This document shows, in pieces, positions 46,801-54,655 of a stretch of 64,000 nucleotides of DNA (position 1 is its first letter; each line of letters starts with the position of its first letter). The translations under genes were made by a program, and so were the position numbers. The notes beneath the pieces were generated by a model. That model was not told the origin of the DNA. It was given only the letters and a program-made list of their open reading frames with translations, and did no database searches. Origin of the DNA: Pimelobacter simplex (GTDB taxonomy: Bacteria > Actinomycetota > Actinomycetes > Propionibacteriales > Nocardioidaceae); the NCBI GenBank assembly GCA_016803235.1, contig JADCLI010000015.1, positions 1-64,000 on the forward strand. Direction: 5' to 3'.

Positions 46801-47622
46801 GCAGGCCAGCTCCATCGTCGCGGACTCCGCGCAGATCTTGTAGAAGAGCGGCGAGAGCAGGTTGAGCACCGGGAGGGTGAACAGCCTGCCCTGGATCTTG
46901 CTGACCTCCAGGAGCAGTGCGTCCAGCGCGTCGAGCACCAGCGGCACGGCCGGCAACGCGGTCAGCTTGTCGTTGAAGGAGGAGGGCGCACCGGCGGTGA
47001 TGTCGCTCGACACCTTGGCTCTCGGCGTGGCCACCGACGTCCGTGGCTGCTGGGCCGAGGTCAGCGTCGGCGCCTCGGCGAGCTCCTCGGTCATCTCATC
47101 GAGCTGCTGTCCGGTGAGATCGCGGTTCACCGGCGGGGTGTCGGCGGGTGGCGGCGGGGCCGGCTCGTTGAGGTCCTCCCGCAGCTGCTCGGTGCTCTCC
47201 TTGCCGAAGATCACCAGGGCGACACCCGTCAGCAGCGTCTCGCGCTCCTGGGCGGTGGGCTGGTCGCCGGTCGTGGCGAGCAGGTCCTCCAGCAGGCAGG
47301 CGCTGAGCCACAGTTTCGTGGGGTCGGGCAGCGCGTGGAATCCCTCGGCGAGGATGTCCTCCGGCACCTTCGCCAGCGCGATGAACTGCTTGCGCCAGGC
47401 GTTGTCCGCGAACCGGTCGGACCACAGGCCGACGAACCGGTCGCGGTTCTCGGGCGTGGCACCGCCGGTCGCCGGTGGCGAGGCGCAGGTCACCGCCGTG
47501 CCCGCGGCCGGGGTGCCGGGCGTTCCCGGCTCGGCCTGGGCAGCGGCGGGATGGGCGAGGACGGCGAGCATCGCCACCGTCGAGAGGGCAGCACAGAGGA
47601 TCCGAGGGCGCACGGGAGTCAC
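43819..47622 (-). CDS. Large secreted protein with degenerate beta-rich repeats
   Basis: A 1267-residue exported protein I do not recognise. A signal peptide (ILCAALSTVAMLAVLAHPAAA, residues 8-28) is followed by a helical N-terminal region with Pro-rich linker (about 60-210), then a long Thr/Asp/Ala-rich beta region. A 35-residue motif recurs: hydrophobic-x-hydrophobic-x-x-(I/L/V)P, then alternating hydrophobics, an Asp/Gly turn, and a closing 'I..I.A.V'. Its key prolines are P479, P533, P576, P628, P742, P811, P915 and P964, plus a weaker P325. The last 150 residues contain paired Cys and end CVWGPF; no LPxTG. GTG 47622 is preferred over a TTG at 47649. Confidence 0.8.
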   Translation of the reverse strand: MTPVRPRILCAALSTVAMLAVLAHPAAAQAEPGTPGTPAAGTAVTCASPPATGGATPENRDRFVGLWSDRFADNAWRKQFIALAKVPEDILAEGFHALPDPTKLWLSACLLEDLLATTGDQPTAQERETLLTGVALVIFGKESTEQLREDLNEPAPPPPADTPPVNRDLTGQQLDEMTEELAEAPTLTSAQQPRTSVATPRAKVSSDITAGAPSSFNDKLTALPAVPLVLDALDALLLEVSKIQGRLFTLPVLNLLSPLFYKICAESATMELACSVSVPVGVPVPADVTGDHLPDVLAQLSPLTNLIDVGAKFSVARLNGNIDLPAHVFAVYDTPVVKKRVTVGIDGRGSTLGWSNSARFVLKNVVNALTGDIQVAANVTTTHPGATQALTFGVKSLTGGSIGVPATEQDPLTGSVQLSPFPTTLDVGARLTHSGSGSKDTITVATPTPTKVDAVIDQAVTSGTVDSNRRFTATVDELPSDVRIDLTRQGTHQDFEYTADSEIGFVQATDTTTPDVSRPAEVDKAVYQAHGVPEHMRVDLDGNLIEYDASDTIDRVYAGVERMNGDAVTAEVRDIPDHAKVLFDGKNAVLDWDASAATTSIAASAHLTADTLGTDRDFDAGLSIDSIPAKWNASWADGNVLFEAPEAGIGAITANVTNHETYQTLPGDHLSAYYDEASGDLDASLRISNLRRAAFSKVPDTGNGGGFEAGLDMGDHDTFAFSGEVHAAAGDLTATGELSNLPSSMTLRSEGGRITYTGDSNPTATISVAAGKAAALAATPDPLQVHGVAIRDGASGTDKAVRAKVHLTGLPSGLDLDTTNGVYTLTGYHPTVDTLVVDAVLEALAPKPLSLQLQQGVPTATPTDITIGPITTATRPDGTHTIALDYNASQPLGALHANATYDNTDEAQLDISAIPASISVDAAFGADTKTVEVDMSQGISEITAAYKHVGDLDLAASVRLTDVPKTVDITIGKDTASGGGTTVDAPVFTMETDAPGLDIDAFASAAIADPVDADAAVALTVTNLGKTVTAALDGSRLHLTSTPATEAFALEAAGRVQKSIDLAWSSGDDPADGFFQNEGNLDVDLKIRRVTLGLTDFSDVNLHLGFTTGLDGSYGTFTFGQDSNLTVDLRERFFVYIDWPDPLGSDTITLVDIPHQTIPLGNVVPRWHINENVYGRIFHIPVLNLGIANCGATFDARPAPGYTTDHNTFTLGQPTDDGSHTPAWLITPDISLLGFSLPDFGLDIIAYFLSPYGHGITAYPECVWGPF

Positions 47623-47711
47623 CTGCCGATAGGGGGGATGGGAGCACAAGCAGGAGTGCGAGGATCACTATGTTCCTGTGCCGGGTCCGGCGCCAGAGAT
47701 CCGAGAAGTCT

Positions 47712-48416
47712 TTACCTCTGGTGCGGCCCGTCAGCGCGCAGCCGCTCCCATACCCGCTCGGGGATCCGGTCGAGCAGCGCGTCCATCAGGTGCAGCTTGG
47801 CGTCGACCTCCGCCGGTGAGTGCTCACCCGGACGGATCACGTGCAGCGAGTCTCCGGTGATCCGCCAGGCCACGTCCGGGTGGTGCTGCATGACCTCGCG
47901 CACGTCGGAGAGCAGGACGTCGACGGCGAAGTCCGGTGCGGGGGAGTGCACGGTGAAGAAGGCGTCGAACGCCGGGTCGCCGATCTCGATGTCGCGCCCG
48001 GTGAGCGAGTCGACCCAGCGGCGCATCGTCGTGGTCGGCCCGACGGCGAGAGACGGCGCATGGACGCCCAGGTCGAGTGCCAGGACCGAGTGGGTGTGCC
48101 GGCTCGAGGAGTCCCCGCTGCCCGTGGTGTGGTGGTGGTCGAAGGCGGTGAACGGCCGCCCGTCGTGCCGTCCGACCAGCACGTTGACGGCCTGGCGCGC
48201 GCGACCGCGTCCGAACGGTGCGCCGTCGAAGCGGTCGACGAGCCCCGGGTCCGGGGGGCGGTACTCCCACTCACGCTGATGGGCCAGGCCCGCCAGGCCC
48301 TGGCGCCGCGCCGCCGCCCGCTTCGACCCGGCCACCGCGGCGAGCACCAGCAGCACGATGAGGGTGACGAGGACGAGGCCGAACAGGGCGAGCACGAGGA
48401 GGGGGAGGGCGACCAT
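47712..48416 (-). CDS. Membrane-anchored hypothetical protein
   Basis: A 234-residue protein: an N-terminal membrane helix (LPLLVLALFGLVLVTLIVLLV, residues 4-24), a basic KRAAARRQG patch and a soluble domain with VGRHDGRPFTAFDHHHTT and TMRRWVDSLTGRDIEIGDPA, ending in helices (AEVDAKLHLMDALLDRI). It resembles the DUF3137-type proteins in general plan only. ATG 48416 fits the membrane helix start; the 35-residue upstream extension is rejected. Function unknown. Confidence 0.68.
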   Translation of the reverse strand: MVALPLLVLALFGLVLVTLIVLLVLAAVAGSKRAAARRQGLAGLAHQREWEYRPPDPGLVDRFDGAPFGRGRARQAVNVLVGRHDGRPFTAFDHHHTTGSGDSSSRHTHSVLALDLGVHAPSLAVGPTTTMRRWVDSLTGRDIEIGDPAFDAFFTVHSPAPDFAVDVLLSDVREVMQHHPDVAWRITGDSLHVIRPGEHSPAEVDAKLHLMDALLDRIPERVWERLRADGPHQR

Positions 48417-48471
48417 GTCCCCCTCCTGCCCGGCTCCGGGTGGCTCACTCCTCGACGGATAGCGTGCGCCC

Positions 48472-49089
48472 ATGGCCGATCTCGTCGTCGGGTTCGATCT
48501 CGACCTGACCCTCATCGACACGGTGCCCGGGTTCCGGGACGTGCTGCTGGTCCTCGGGGAGGAGCTGGGGGTGGACTTCCCGGTCGAGGAGATGACGGAC
48601 AGGCTCGGCCCGCCGCTCGAGATGCTGCTCGCGCCGTACCTGCCGGCCGACGTGATCCCGGCCGCGGGAGACCGGTTCCGCGCGCTCTACCCCGATCACG
48701 CGATCGCCCGCGTGCCGGTGCTGCCCGGGGCGCACGAGGCCATCGCCGCCGTACGCCGACACGGCGGCCGGGTCGTGGTCGTGACCGGGAAGTTCGCGCC
48801 GAACGCGCAGCTGCACCTCGACCACACCGGCCTCGACGTCGACCTCCTCGAGGGCTGGGTCTGGGGCGTCGGCAAGGCGGACGTGCTGCGCCGCGAGGGC
48901 GCCTCGATCTACGTCGGCGACCACGTCCACGACGTCGAGGGCGCCCTGGCCGCCGGCGTCACCAGCGTCTCGGTGCTCACCGGCGGCTGCACGGCCGAGG
49001 AGCTGCGCGCCGCCGGGACGGATGTCGTGCTCACGGACCTGGGAGAGTTCCCGGCCTGGCTCGACGACCACCTCGCGGCGCGGCCCTGA
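48472..49089 (+). CDS. HAD-family phosphatase (phosphoglycolate-phosphatase-like)
   Basis: A 205-residue HAD hydrolase. Motif I GFDLDLTLIDT, cap domain with a helical insertion, motif II VVVVTGKF, a Lys in GVGKADVL and motif IV IYVGDHVHDVEGALAAG. The size and motifs match Gph/PgmB-type phosphatases, but no substrate residues are diagnostic. Starts at ATG 48472, divergent from the membrane protein at 48416, and convergent with echA19. Confidence 0.85.
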   Translation: MADLVVGFDLDLTLIDTVPGFRDVLLVLGEELGVDFPVEEMTDRLGPPLEMLLAPYLPADVIPAAGDRFRALYPDHAIARVPVLPGAHEAIAAVRRHGGRVVVVTGKFAPNAQLHLDHTGLDVDLLEGWVWGVGKADVLRREGASIYVGDHVHDVEGALAAGVTSVSVLTGGCTAEELRAAGTDVVLTDLGEFPAWLDDHLAARP

Positions 49090-49097
49090 CCCGCGGC

Positions 49098-49880
49098 TCA
49101 GCGACCCTTGAACTCGGGTGCCCGCTTCTCCAGGAAGGCCCGCGGGCCCTCCTTGGCGTCCTCGGAGGAGAAGACCGCCGCACCGATCTTCGCGTCGTCG
49201 GCCCAGCACTCCTCCTCGTGCCTGCCCTCGGAGTCGCGCATCGTCTTGAGGATCGCCTGGACGGCGAGCGGGCCGTTGGCCGCGATCCTGTCGGCGATCT
49301 CGTGGGCCTTCGCGAGTGCCTCGCCGTCGGGGACGACGTGGCCGATCAGGCCGAGCTCCTTGGCCTCGGGGGCGCCGAGCGTGCGCCCGGTCAGCAGCAG
49401 CTCCGCGGCGACGGTGTAGGGGATCTGGCGGGGGAGCCGGACCGCTGAGCCGCCGAGCGGGTACAGCGACCAGCGAGCCTCCGCGACGCCGAACTTCGCG
49501 GACTCCCCGGCGACCCGGATGTCGGTGCCCTGCAGGATCTCGGTGCCGCCCGCGATGGCGGGGCCCTCGACCGCGGCGATCAGCGGCTTGGTGAGCCGGA
49601 AGCCCTTGAGCAGGCCCTTGATCGTGGTCGGGTCGTAGGCGCCGGACTCGAAGCTCTCCGACGGCGGCTTGTCGTCGGCGGCCTTGAGATCCATGCCGGC
49701 GCAGAAGTACCCGCCGGCCCCGGTGAGGATGCAGACCCGGATCTCGGGGTCCTCGTTCACCCGGTCCCAGGCGGACTCCATGATCCGCAGCATCTCGCTC
49801 GAGAGCGCGTTGCGGCGCTCCGGGCGGTTCATCGTGACGACCAGCTTGTGGCCGTCCTGCTCGACGAGGCAATCACTCAT
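49098..49880 (-). CDS. echA19: Enoyl-CoA hydratase EchA19-like
   Basis: A 260-residue crotonase-fold enzyme highly similar to M. tuberculosis EchA19 (Rv3516): [36 protein letters not shown] (oxyanion-hole loop), [20 protein letters not shown], and [20 protein letters not shown]. The catalytic Glu pair is in AGGTEILQ and the AEARW region. It hydrates side-chain enoyl-CoA in cholesterol beta-oxidation. Its divergent promoter region with fadD19 includes one KstR operator at 49903-49916. Confidence 0.91.
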   Translation of the reverse strand: MSDCLVEQDGHKLVVTMNRPERRNALSSEMLRIMESAWDRVNEDPEIRVCILTGAGGYFCAGMDLKAADDKPPSESFESGAYDPTTIKGLLKGFRLTKPLIAAVEGPAIAGGTEILQGTDIRVAGESAKFGVAEARWSLYPLGGSAVRLPRQIPYTVAAELLLTGRTLGAPEAKELGLIGHVVPDGEALAKAHEIADRIAANGPLAVQAILKTMRDSEGRHEEECWADDAKIGAAVFSSEDAKEGPRAFLEKRAPEFKGR

Positions 49881-49902
49881 GTGAACAACGCTAGCGAAAA
49901 AG

Positions 49903-49916
49903 TGAAACGTGTTCTA
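49903..49916. promoter_or_regulatory. KstR operator between echA19 and fadD19
   Basis: TGAAACGTGTTCTA matches TNNAACNNGTTNNA fully. It lies 12 bp before the fadD19 GTG and 23 bp from the echA19 ATG. The overlapping TACTGT (49915-49920) is the candidate -10 for fadD19. Confidence 0.85.
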
Positions 49917-49920
49917 CTGT
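49915..49920 (+). promoter_or_regulatory. Candidate leaderless -10 of fadD19
   Basis: TACTGT is followed by seven bases and the fadD19 GTG at 49928, the spacing of a leaderless actinobacterial transcript. No ribosome-binding site precedes the GTG. The -35 region (49892-49897) is weak. Confidence 0.5.
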
Positions 49921-49927
49921 CGGCCTC

Positions 49928-51562
49928 GTGGCCCTGAACATCGCCGATCTCTTCGAACACGCCGTCGACGCCGTTCCCGACAAGCCCGCCGTCCAGGTGG
50001 GTGACGACGTCATCTCCTTCGCCGAGCTGGAGGCGGAGTCCAACAAGCTCGCGCACTACCTGCAGGCGCAGGGCATCGGGACCGGCGACCACGTCGGCCT
50101 CTACGCCAAGAACAGCATCGAGCACGTCATCGCGCTCATCGGGATCCTCAAGGTCCGGGCGGTCGCGATCAACGTGAACTACCGCTACGTCCCCGGCGAG
50201 CTGGAGTACCTCTTCGACAACGCCGACCTGGTCGGGCTGGTCCACGACCGGGTGTACGCGCCGTTGGTGGCCGAGGTCGCCCCGAGGTTCCCGGCCCTGA
50301 AGACGATCATCGCCGTCCCGAACCCGCTCGAGCCCGGCGACGAGAGCGACCTGTCGGCGTTCGGCGGTGTCACGCTGGAGGACGCCCTGGCCGGCCAGTC
50401 CGACGCCCGCGACTTCGGTGAGCGCAGTCCCGACGACATCCACATCATCTACACCGGCGGCACCACGGGCTTCCCGAAGGGCGTCATGTGGCGCCACGAG
50501 GACTTCTGGCGCGTCCTCGGCGGCGGCATCGACTTCATGACCGGCGAGCCGCTGGAGGAGTACGACCAGTCGAAGAAGGCGCTCCAGGACAGCCTGGTCA
50601 CCCTGCCGCTGAGCCCACTCATGCACGGCGGCGCGCAGGCGTCCCTGCTGATGCACCTCTTCGCCGGCCAGGTCACCATCCTCGAGCCGAAGTTCGACCC
50701 GGTCCGCACCTGGGAGTTGGTCGACAAGCACGGCGTGCAGATGATGTTCATGACCGGTGACGCCATGGCGGTGCCGCTCATCGACGCCTACGAGGCCGGT
50801 GGCTTCGACGGCCAGACGCTGTTCGCCATCGCGTCCAGCGCCGCGATCTTCTCCAAGTCGGTGAAGGAGCGCTGGATGAAGCACTTCCCGAACGCCGTCT
50901 TCACCGACTCGATCGGCTCCTCGGAGACCGGCTTCCAGGGCACCGGCCTGCAGGACGCGAGCGCCCTGTCCACCGACGGCCCGGTCGTCTCGATCCCGGC
51001 GACGACCGTCGTCCTGGACGACGACAACCGGCCGCTGGACCCGGTCACGGACGTCGGCAGGGTCGGTCGGACGGCCCGTTCGGGCAACGTCCCGGTCGGC
51101 TACTACAAGGACCCCGAGAAGTCGGCGAAGACCTTCATCGAGATCGACGGCGTGCGCTACTCGATCCCCGGCGACAACGCCCGGATCGAGGAGGGCAACC
51201 GGATCACCCTGCTCGGGCGTGGCTCCAACTGCATCAACACCGGCGGGGAGAAGGTCTACCCCGAGGAGGTCGAGCAGGCGATCAAGGCCCACCCCGGCGT
51301 CTACGACGTCCTCGTGGTCGGCCTCCCCGACGAGAAGTACGGCCAGGCCGTGGCCGCCGTCGTCGAGCCCCGTCCCGGCCACGAGGTCGAGCTCGAGGAG
51401 CTGCGCACCTTCCTGCGCGCCCACCTGTCCGGCTACAAGCTGCCGCGCGCCCTGACCATCGTCGAGGAGATCCCGCGCAACGCGACCGGCAAGGCGCAGT
51501 ACCCGCGGGCCAAGGAGCTCGCCCTGGCCTCCCGTGCCGACAACGAAGGAGCGAACGCCTGA
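49928..51562 (+). CDS. fadD19: Steroid side-chain acyl-CoA synthetase FadD19
   Basis: A 544-residue AMP-forming ligase resembling M. tuberculosis FadD19, which activates the C8 side-chain acid of cholestenone. Motifs: IHIIYTGGTTGFPKGVMWRH, TDSIGSSETGFQGTG, VGRTARSGNVPVGYYKDP, INTGGEKVYPEEVEQAI and EIPRNATGKAQYPRAK with the catalytic Lys. GTG 49928 has no ribosome-binding site and begins 7 nt after a TACTGT -10. The stop overlaps the next ATG (TGATG), so the nitronate-monooxygenase-like gene is coupled. Confidence 0.92.
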   Translation: MALNIADLFEHAVDAVPDKPAVQVGDDVISFAELEAESNKLAHYLQAQGIGTGDHVGLYAKNSIEHVIALIGILKVRAVAINVNYRYVPGELEYLFDNADLVGLVHDRVYAPLVAEVAPRFPALKTIIAVPNPLEPGDESDLSAFGGVTLEDALAGQSDARDFGERSPDDIHIIYTGGTTGFPKGVMWRHEDFWRVLGGGIDFMTGEPLEEYDQSKKALQDSLVTLPLSPLMHGGAQASLLMHLFAGQVTILEPKFDPVRTWELVDKHGVQMMFMTGDAMAVPLIDAYEAGGFDGQTLFAIASSAAIFSKSVKERWMKHFPNAVFTDSIGSSETGFQGTGLQDASALSTDGPVVSIPATTVVLDDDNRPLDPVTDVGRVGRTARSGNVPVGYYKDPEKSAKTFIEIDGVRYSIPGDNARIEEGNRITLLGRGSNCINTGGEKVYPEEVEQAIKAHPGVYDVLVVGLPDEKYGQAVAAVVEPRPGHEVELEELRTFLRAHLSGYKLPRALTIVEEIPRNATGKAQYPRAKELALASRADNEGANA

Positions 51563-52668
51563 TGCACACCGCCCTGTGCGATGCCTTCGGCATCGAGTAC
51601 CCGATCTTCGCCTTCACGCCCTCCGAGCACGTCGCGGCCGCCGTGTCGCGTGCCGGCGGCCTGGGCGTGCTGGGCTGCGTCCGGTTCAACGACACCGACG
51701 AGCTCGACCGCGTCCTGACGTGGATGGACGAGAACACCGACGGCAAGCCGTACGGCGTCGACGTCGTCATGCCGATGAAGATCCCCACCGAGGGGACCTC
51801 GGCCGACCTGTCGTCCTACATCCCCGAGGACCACAGGAAGTTCGTCGACGAGACGCTGCTCAAGCTCGGGGTGCCCCCGCTGCCGGAGGGCGAGGGCCGC
51901 GAGGGTGTCCTGGGCTGGTTGCACTCGGTGGCGCGCTCGCACGTGGACGTCGCGCTGCAGCACCGTCCTGTCCTGATCGCCAACGCGCTCGGCTCGCCGC
52001 CGGTCGACGTCATCGAGCAGTGCCACGAGGCCGGGCTCAAGGTCGCGGCGCTCGCCGGCGCCCCCAAGCACGCGCTCAGCCACGTCGCCAACGGCGTCGA
52101 CATCATCATCGCCCAGGGCTACGAGGCCGGCGGGCACACCGGTGAGATCGCCAGCATGGTGCTCACCCCGGACATCGTGGACGCGGTCGGCCCGGACGTC
52201 CCCGTCCTCGGCGCCGGCGGCATCGGCTCGGGCCGCCAGATCGCGGCCTCGCTCGCGCTCGGCGCCCAGGGCGTGTGGACCGGCTCGATCTGGCTCGGCA
52301 CCGAGGAGTACCGCAACCTCGCCGGCAACAAGGGCTGGGAGACCGCTTTCCTGCGGGCCACCTCGTCCGACACCGTCCGGACCCGGATCTACACCGGCAA
52401 GCCGGCTCGCCTGCTCAAGACGAAGTGGACCGAGGCCTGGTCGGAGGAGGGCGCTCCCGCCCCGCTCCCGATGCCGCTGCAGAACCTCCTCGTCGCCGAT
52501 GCCCACAACCGGATCAACGCCTCCGGCGACCCCGACGTGATCTCCATGCCGATCGGTCAGATCGTCGGCCGGATGAACGAGGTCCGCCCGGTCGCCGAGG
52601 TCGTCGCCGACCTGGTCGCCGAGTTCGAGGCGACGGCGAAGAAGCTGGACGGCATCGCCGGGATCTGA
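51562..52668 (+). CDS. Nitronate monooxygenase-like FMN protein
   Basis: A 368-residue TIM-barrel flavoprotein of the 2-nitropropane dioxygenase/nitronate monooxygenase group: EYPIFAFTPSEHVAAAVSRAGGLGVLGC at the start (split: VAAAVSRAGGLGVLGC), AQGYEAGGHTGEIASM, VLGAGGIGSGRQIAASLALGA and VWTGSIWLGTEEY for FMN phosphate binding. Translation is coupled to fadD19, so it is probably part of the KstR-controlled sterol operon. The reaction in sterol metabolism is unknown; an FMN-dependent reductase or desaturase role is a guess. Confidence 0.84.
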   Translation: MHTALCDAFGIEYPIFAFTPSEHVAAAVSRAGGLGVLGCVRFNDTDELDRVLTWMDENTDGKPYGVDVVMPMKIPTEGTSADLSSYIPEDHRKFVDETLLKLGVPPLPEGEGREGVLGWLHSVARSHVDVALQHRPVLIANALGSPPVDVIEQCHEAGLKVAALAGAPKHALSHVANGVDIIIAQGYEAGGHTGEIASMVLTPDIVDAVGPDVPVLGAGGIGSGRQIAASLALGAQGVWTGSIWLGTEEYRNLAGNKGWETAFLRATSSDTVRTRIYTGKPARLLKTKWTEAWSEEGAPAPLPMPLQNLLVADAHNRINASGDPDVISMPIGQIVGRMNEVRPVAEVVADLVAEFEATAKKLDGIAGI

Positions 52669-52715
52669 GGTCGGGTACTCAACCGGATCCGGGTACGGGT
52701 GCGCAGGATCGGGGC

Positions 52716-53216
52716 ATGACCCCGTTCCTGCGCCGTGCCGCCCTGCTCGCCCTCTCCGTCGCTCCCGTCGCCACGACCCTCGCTGCCTGCGGCAACGCCG
52801 TCGATGCCGACGTCATCGGTACGGCGGCCGTCACCGTCGCGTCCGACGGGCGTCCGGTCGCCGTGGTCCGCGTCTGCGGAGGCGAGGTCGACACCATCCG
52901 GCTGATGGGCGACCGCACCGGGCTCGCCGAGGACGAGCCGAACCCGGTCGTCGGGACCTGGCGGGTCCCCGCCGGGCGTGACGGGACCTTCGACCTGGTC
53001 CTCGGCGCCGCCGGCACCGGCTGGCAGGGACCGCAGGAGCTCGCGCTCGACGAGCGACGCCGCTACGTGCTGATCGCCGTCGACTCGGGCGAGGACGCCG
53101 AGACCACCCAGGTCTCCTTCACTCCGGACCAGCTCGCGTCGCTGGCTCCCGACCAGGTCGTCGTCGGGGACGGGGAGGTCGTCGCGCGCACCGAGCTCGA
53201 CGCCTGCGCCGGGTAG
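52716..53216 (+). CDS. Putative lipoprotein
   Basis: A 166-residue exported lipoprotein: signal peptide RRAALLALSVAPVATTLAACGN with a lipobox TLAAC (Cys about 25), then a beta-rich domain (VTVASDGRPVAVVRVCGGEV, FDLVLGAAGTGWQGPQELAL, FTPDQLASLAPDQVVVGDG) with one Cys and a C-terminal Cys. No family recognised. 47 bp after the nitronate-type gene, likely separate. Confidence 0.72.
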   Translation: MTPFLRRAALLALSVAPVATTLAACGNAVDADVIGTAAVTVASDGRPVAVVRVCGGEVDTIRLMGDRTGLAEDEPNPVVGTWRVPAGRDGTFDLVLGAAGTGWQGPQELALDERRRYVLIAVDSGEDAETTQVSFTPDQLASLAPDQVVVGDGEVVARTELDACAG

Positions 53217-53233
53217 CCCACTACGCTGCCGGG

Positions 53234-53887
53234 ATGACCCGCAACGTGCTGATCGCCGGAGCCGGCCCCGGGGTGAGCGGTTCGCTCGCCCGCCTCTATG
53301 CCGCGGAGGGCGGCTCGGTCGGCCTGCTGGGGACCGAGGAGGACGTCCTGACGCAGCTGCGCGGCGAGGTCGAGGCCGCCGGCGCCGTCGCCGGCTCTGC
53401 GGTCGTCGACCTCACCGACGACACGGCCACGCGCGCCGCGGTGACCCGGATGGCCGAGCACGTCGGTCACCTCGACGTGGTGCACTTCAACCCGTCGGCC
53501 TACCGCGAGAAGGACCCGCTCAGCCTGACCCCCGACGAGCTCCTCGAGGACGTCCGTCTCGGCGTCGGCGCCCTGCTCTCGGTCGTCCAGGCGGCCCGTC
53601 CGTTCCTGGGCCCGGGCGGCCGGGTGACCGTCACCGGCAGCATGGCCGCGGACTCGCCGTGGTTCGGTGCGGCCTCGTTGGGCGTGCAGAAGGCCGGTGT
53701 GCAGAACCTGGTGCGCAGCCTCGACGCCACCATGAAGGGTGACGGCATCCGCGCGGTCTCGGTGACCGTCCGGGGGCTGCTGAAGAAGGAGGGCCCCTTC
53801 GCGCCCGACAACGTCGCGCGGGCGCTGCGGGCGGCGATCGACCAGGACGAGACCGACTGGCGCGCCGAGATCCCCTACACCGGCTGA
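53234..53887 (+). CDS. SDR-family protein lacking the catalytic Tyr
   Basis: A 217-residue short-chain dehydrogenase-fold protein: NVLIAGAGPGVSGSLARLYAA for cofactor binding, DVVHFNPSAYREKDPL, RVTVTGSMAADSP with the catalytic-type Ser, but at the usual YxxxK position it reads SLGVQKAGVQNL, with Leu where Tyr is expected and Lys kept. It may bind NAD(P)H without being a standard dehydrogenase. ATG 53234 is 17 bp after the preceding gene. Confidence 0.8.
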   Translation: MTRNVLIAGAGPGVSGSLARLYAAEGGSVGLLGTEEDVLTQLRGEVEAAGAVAGSAVVDLTDDTATRAAVTRMAEHVGHLDVVHFNPSAYREKDPLSLTPDELLEDVRLGVGALLSVVQAARPFLGPGGRVTVTGSMAADSPWFGAASLGVQKAGVQNLVRSLDATMKGDGIRAVSVTVRGLLKKEGPFAPDNVARALRAAIDQDETDWRAEIPYTG

Positions 53888-53912
53888 GGTCCTCGAGGCC
53901 GGGGGCGACCCC

Positions 53913-54551
53913 TCAGAAGGCCGAGACGCTCTCCGGCGCGCGCTGCGGGCGGCTGAGCGTGCGGACGACAGCTGCCTGCCCGTGGCGGCGCACCGCGACG
54001 GCGCTGAGCAGCGCGAGCACGTCGGCGACGACGTCGTCCGGGAACGCGGGCGTCTCGAGGCCGACGCTGCTCGCGAGGTCGTCGGCGTGCACGACGATCT
54101 CCATCGCCCGGGTGACGAGGAAGTCGCCGGTGCTGAGCGACCAGCCCTGCCAAGGGATCCGCACCTGGTCCGGGATGCGGTGGTGGTGCTCGCGCAGCAG
54201 GGCGGGCAGGCGCTCGAGCGCCGCCCTGCCGTGCGCGATCACGTCGTCGGGTCCGGTGCCGGCTGCGGCGTCGGCGCCCTCGCGGATGGACACGTTCACC
54301 TCGTCGTCGGGCCCTGCCTCCACCCACGCCGCGCGGACGTAGTGCTCCAGCAGGGGGATCGGTGGCTCCGCGACGGGCTCCATCCCGAGCAGGCGCACCG
54401 CGTGGCCGGCCTGCTGCAGGAGGTGGTGCGCCAGGCCGCCCACCGTCATTCCCGCGCACGAGCTCTCCTCCAGCCAGCCGGCCTTCACCTCGGTGGTCGA
54501 GGCGAGGTCGAGGGCGATCCGGGCAGCGTCGACGAACGAGACGTGGTCCAT
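53913..54551 (-). CDS. DinB/maleylpyruvate isomerase-type family protein
   Basis: A 212-residue helical-bundle protein: MDHVSFVDAARIALDLAST, SSCAGMTVGGLAHHLLQQ with the His-x-His-like metal-site positions, AWVEAGPDDEVNVSIREGA, and AMEIVVHADDLASSVGLE with another His. The arrangement fits the mycothiol-dependent maleylpyruvate isomerase/DinB metal-enzyme group, whose members include mycothiol S-transferases. Substrate unknown. Convergent with the SDR gene and divergent from the LVIVD-type gene. Confidence 0.78.
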   Translation of the reverse strand: MDHVSFVDAARIALDLASTTEVKAGWLEESSCAGMTVGGLAHHLLQQAGHAVRLLGMEPVAEPPIPLLEHYVRAAWVEAGPDDEVNVSIREGADAAAGTGPDDVIAHGRAALERLPALLREHHHRIPDQVRIPWQGWSLSTGDFLVTRAMEIVVHADDLASSVGLETPAFPDDVVADVLALLSAVAVRRHGQAAVVRTLSRPQRAPESVSAF

Positions 54552-54655
54552 ACCCGCAGGCTAGTGACACGGGCCACGAGACGACGGTCGACGCAGCCGC
54601 GGGAGCCGTGCGAGGGTGAGCGCACCCGGCGGCTCGCGGCCGTCGTACCGACGAC

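Noticed and set aside
43963..48279. A 1438-codon plus-strand open frame opposite the large secreted protein
   Set aside because: Composition is Arg/Val/Gly/Glu-rich, as expected for the complement of a Thr/Asp/Ala-rich gene. It has no domain and runs through several real genes, whereas the minus frame has a signal peptide and a regular repeat.
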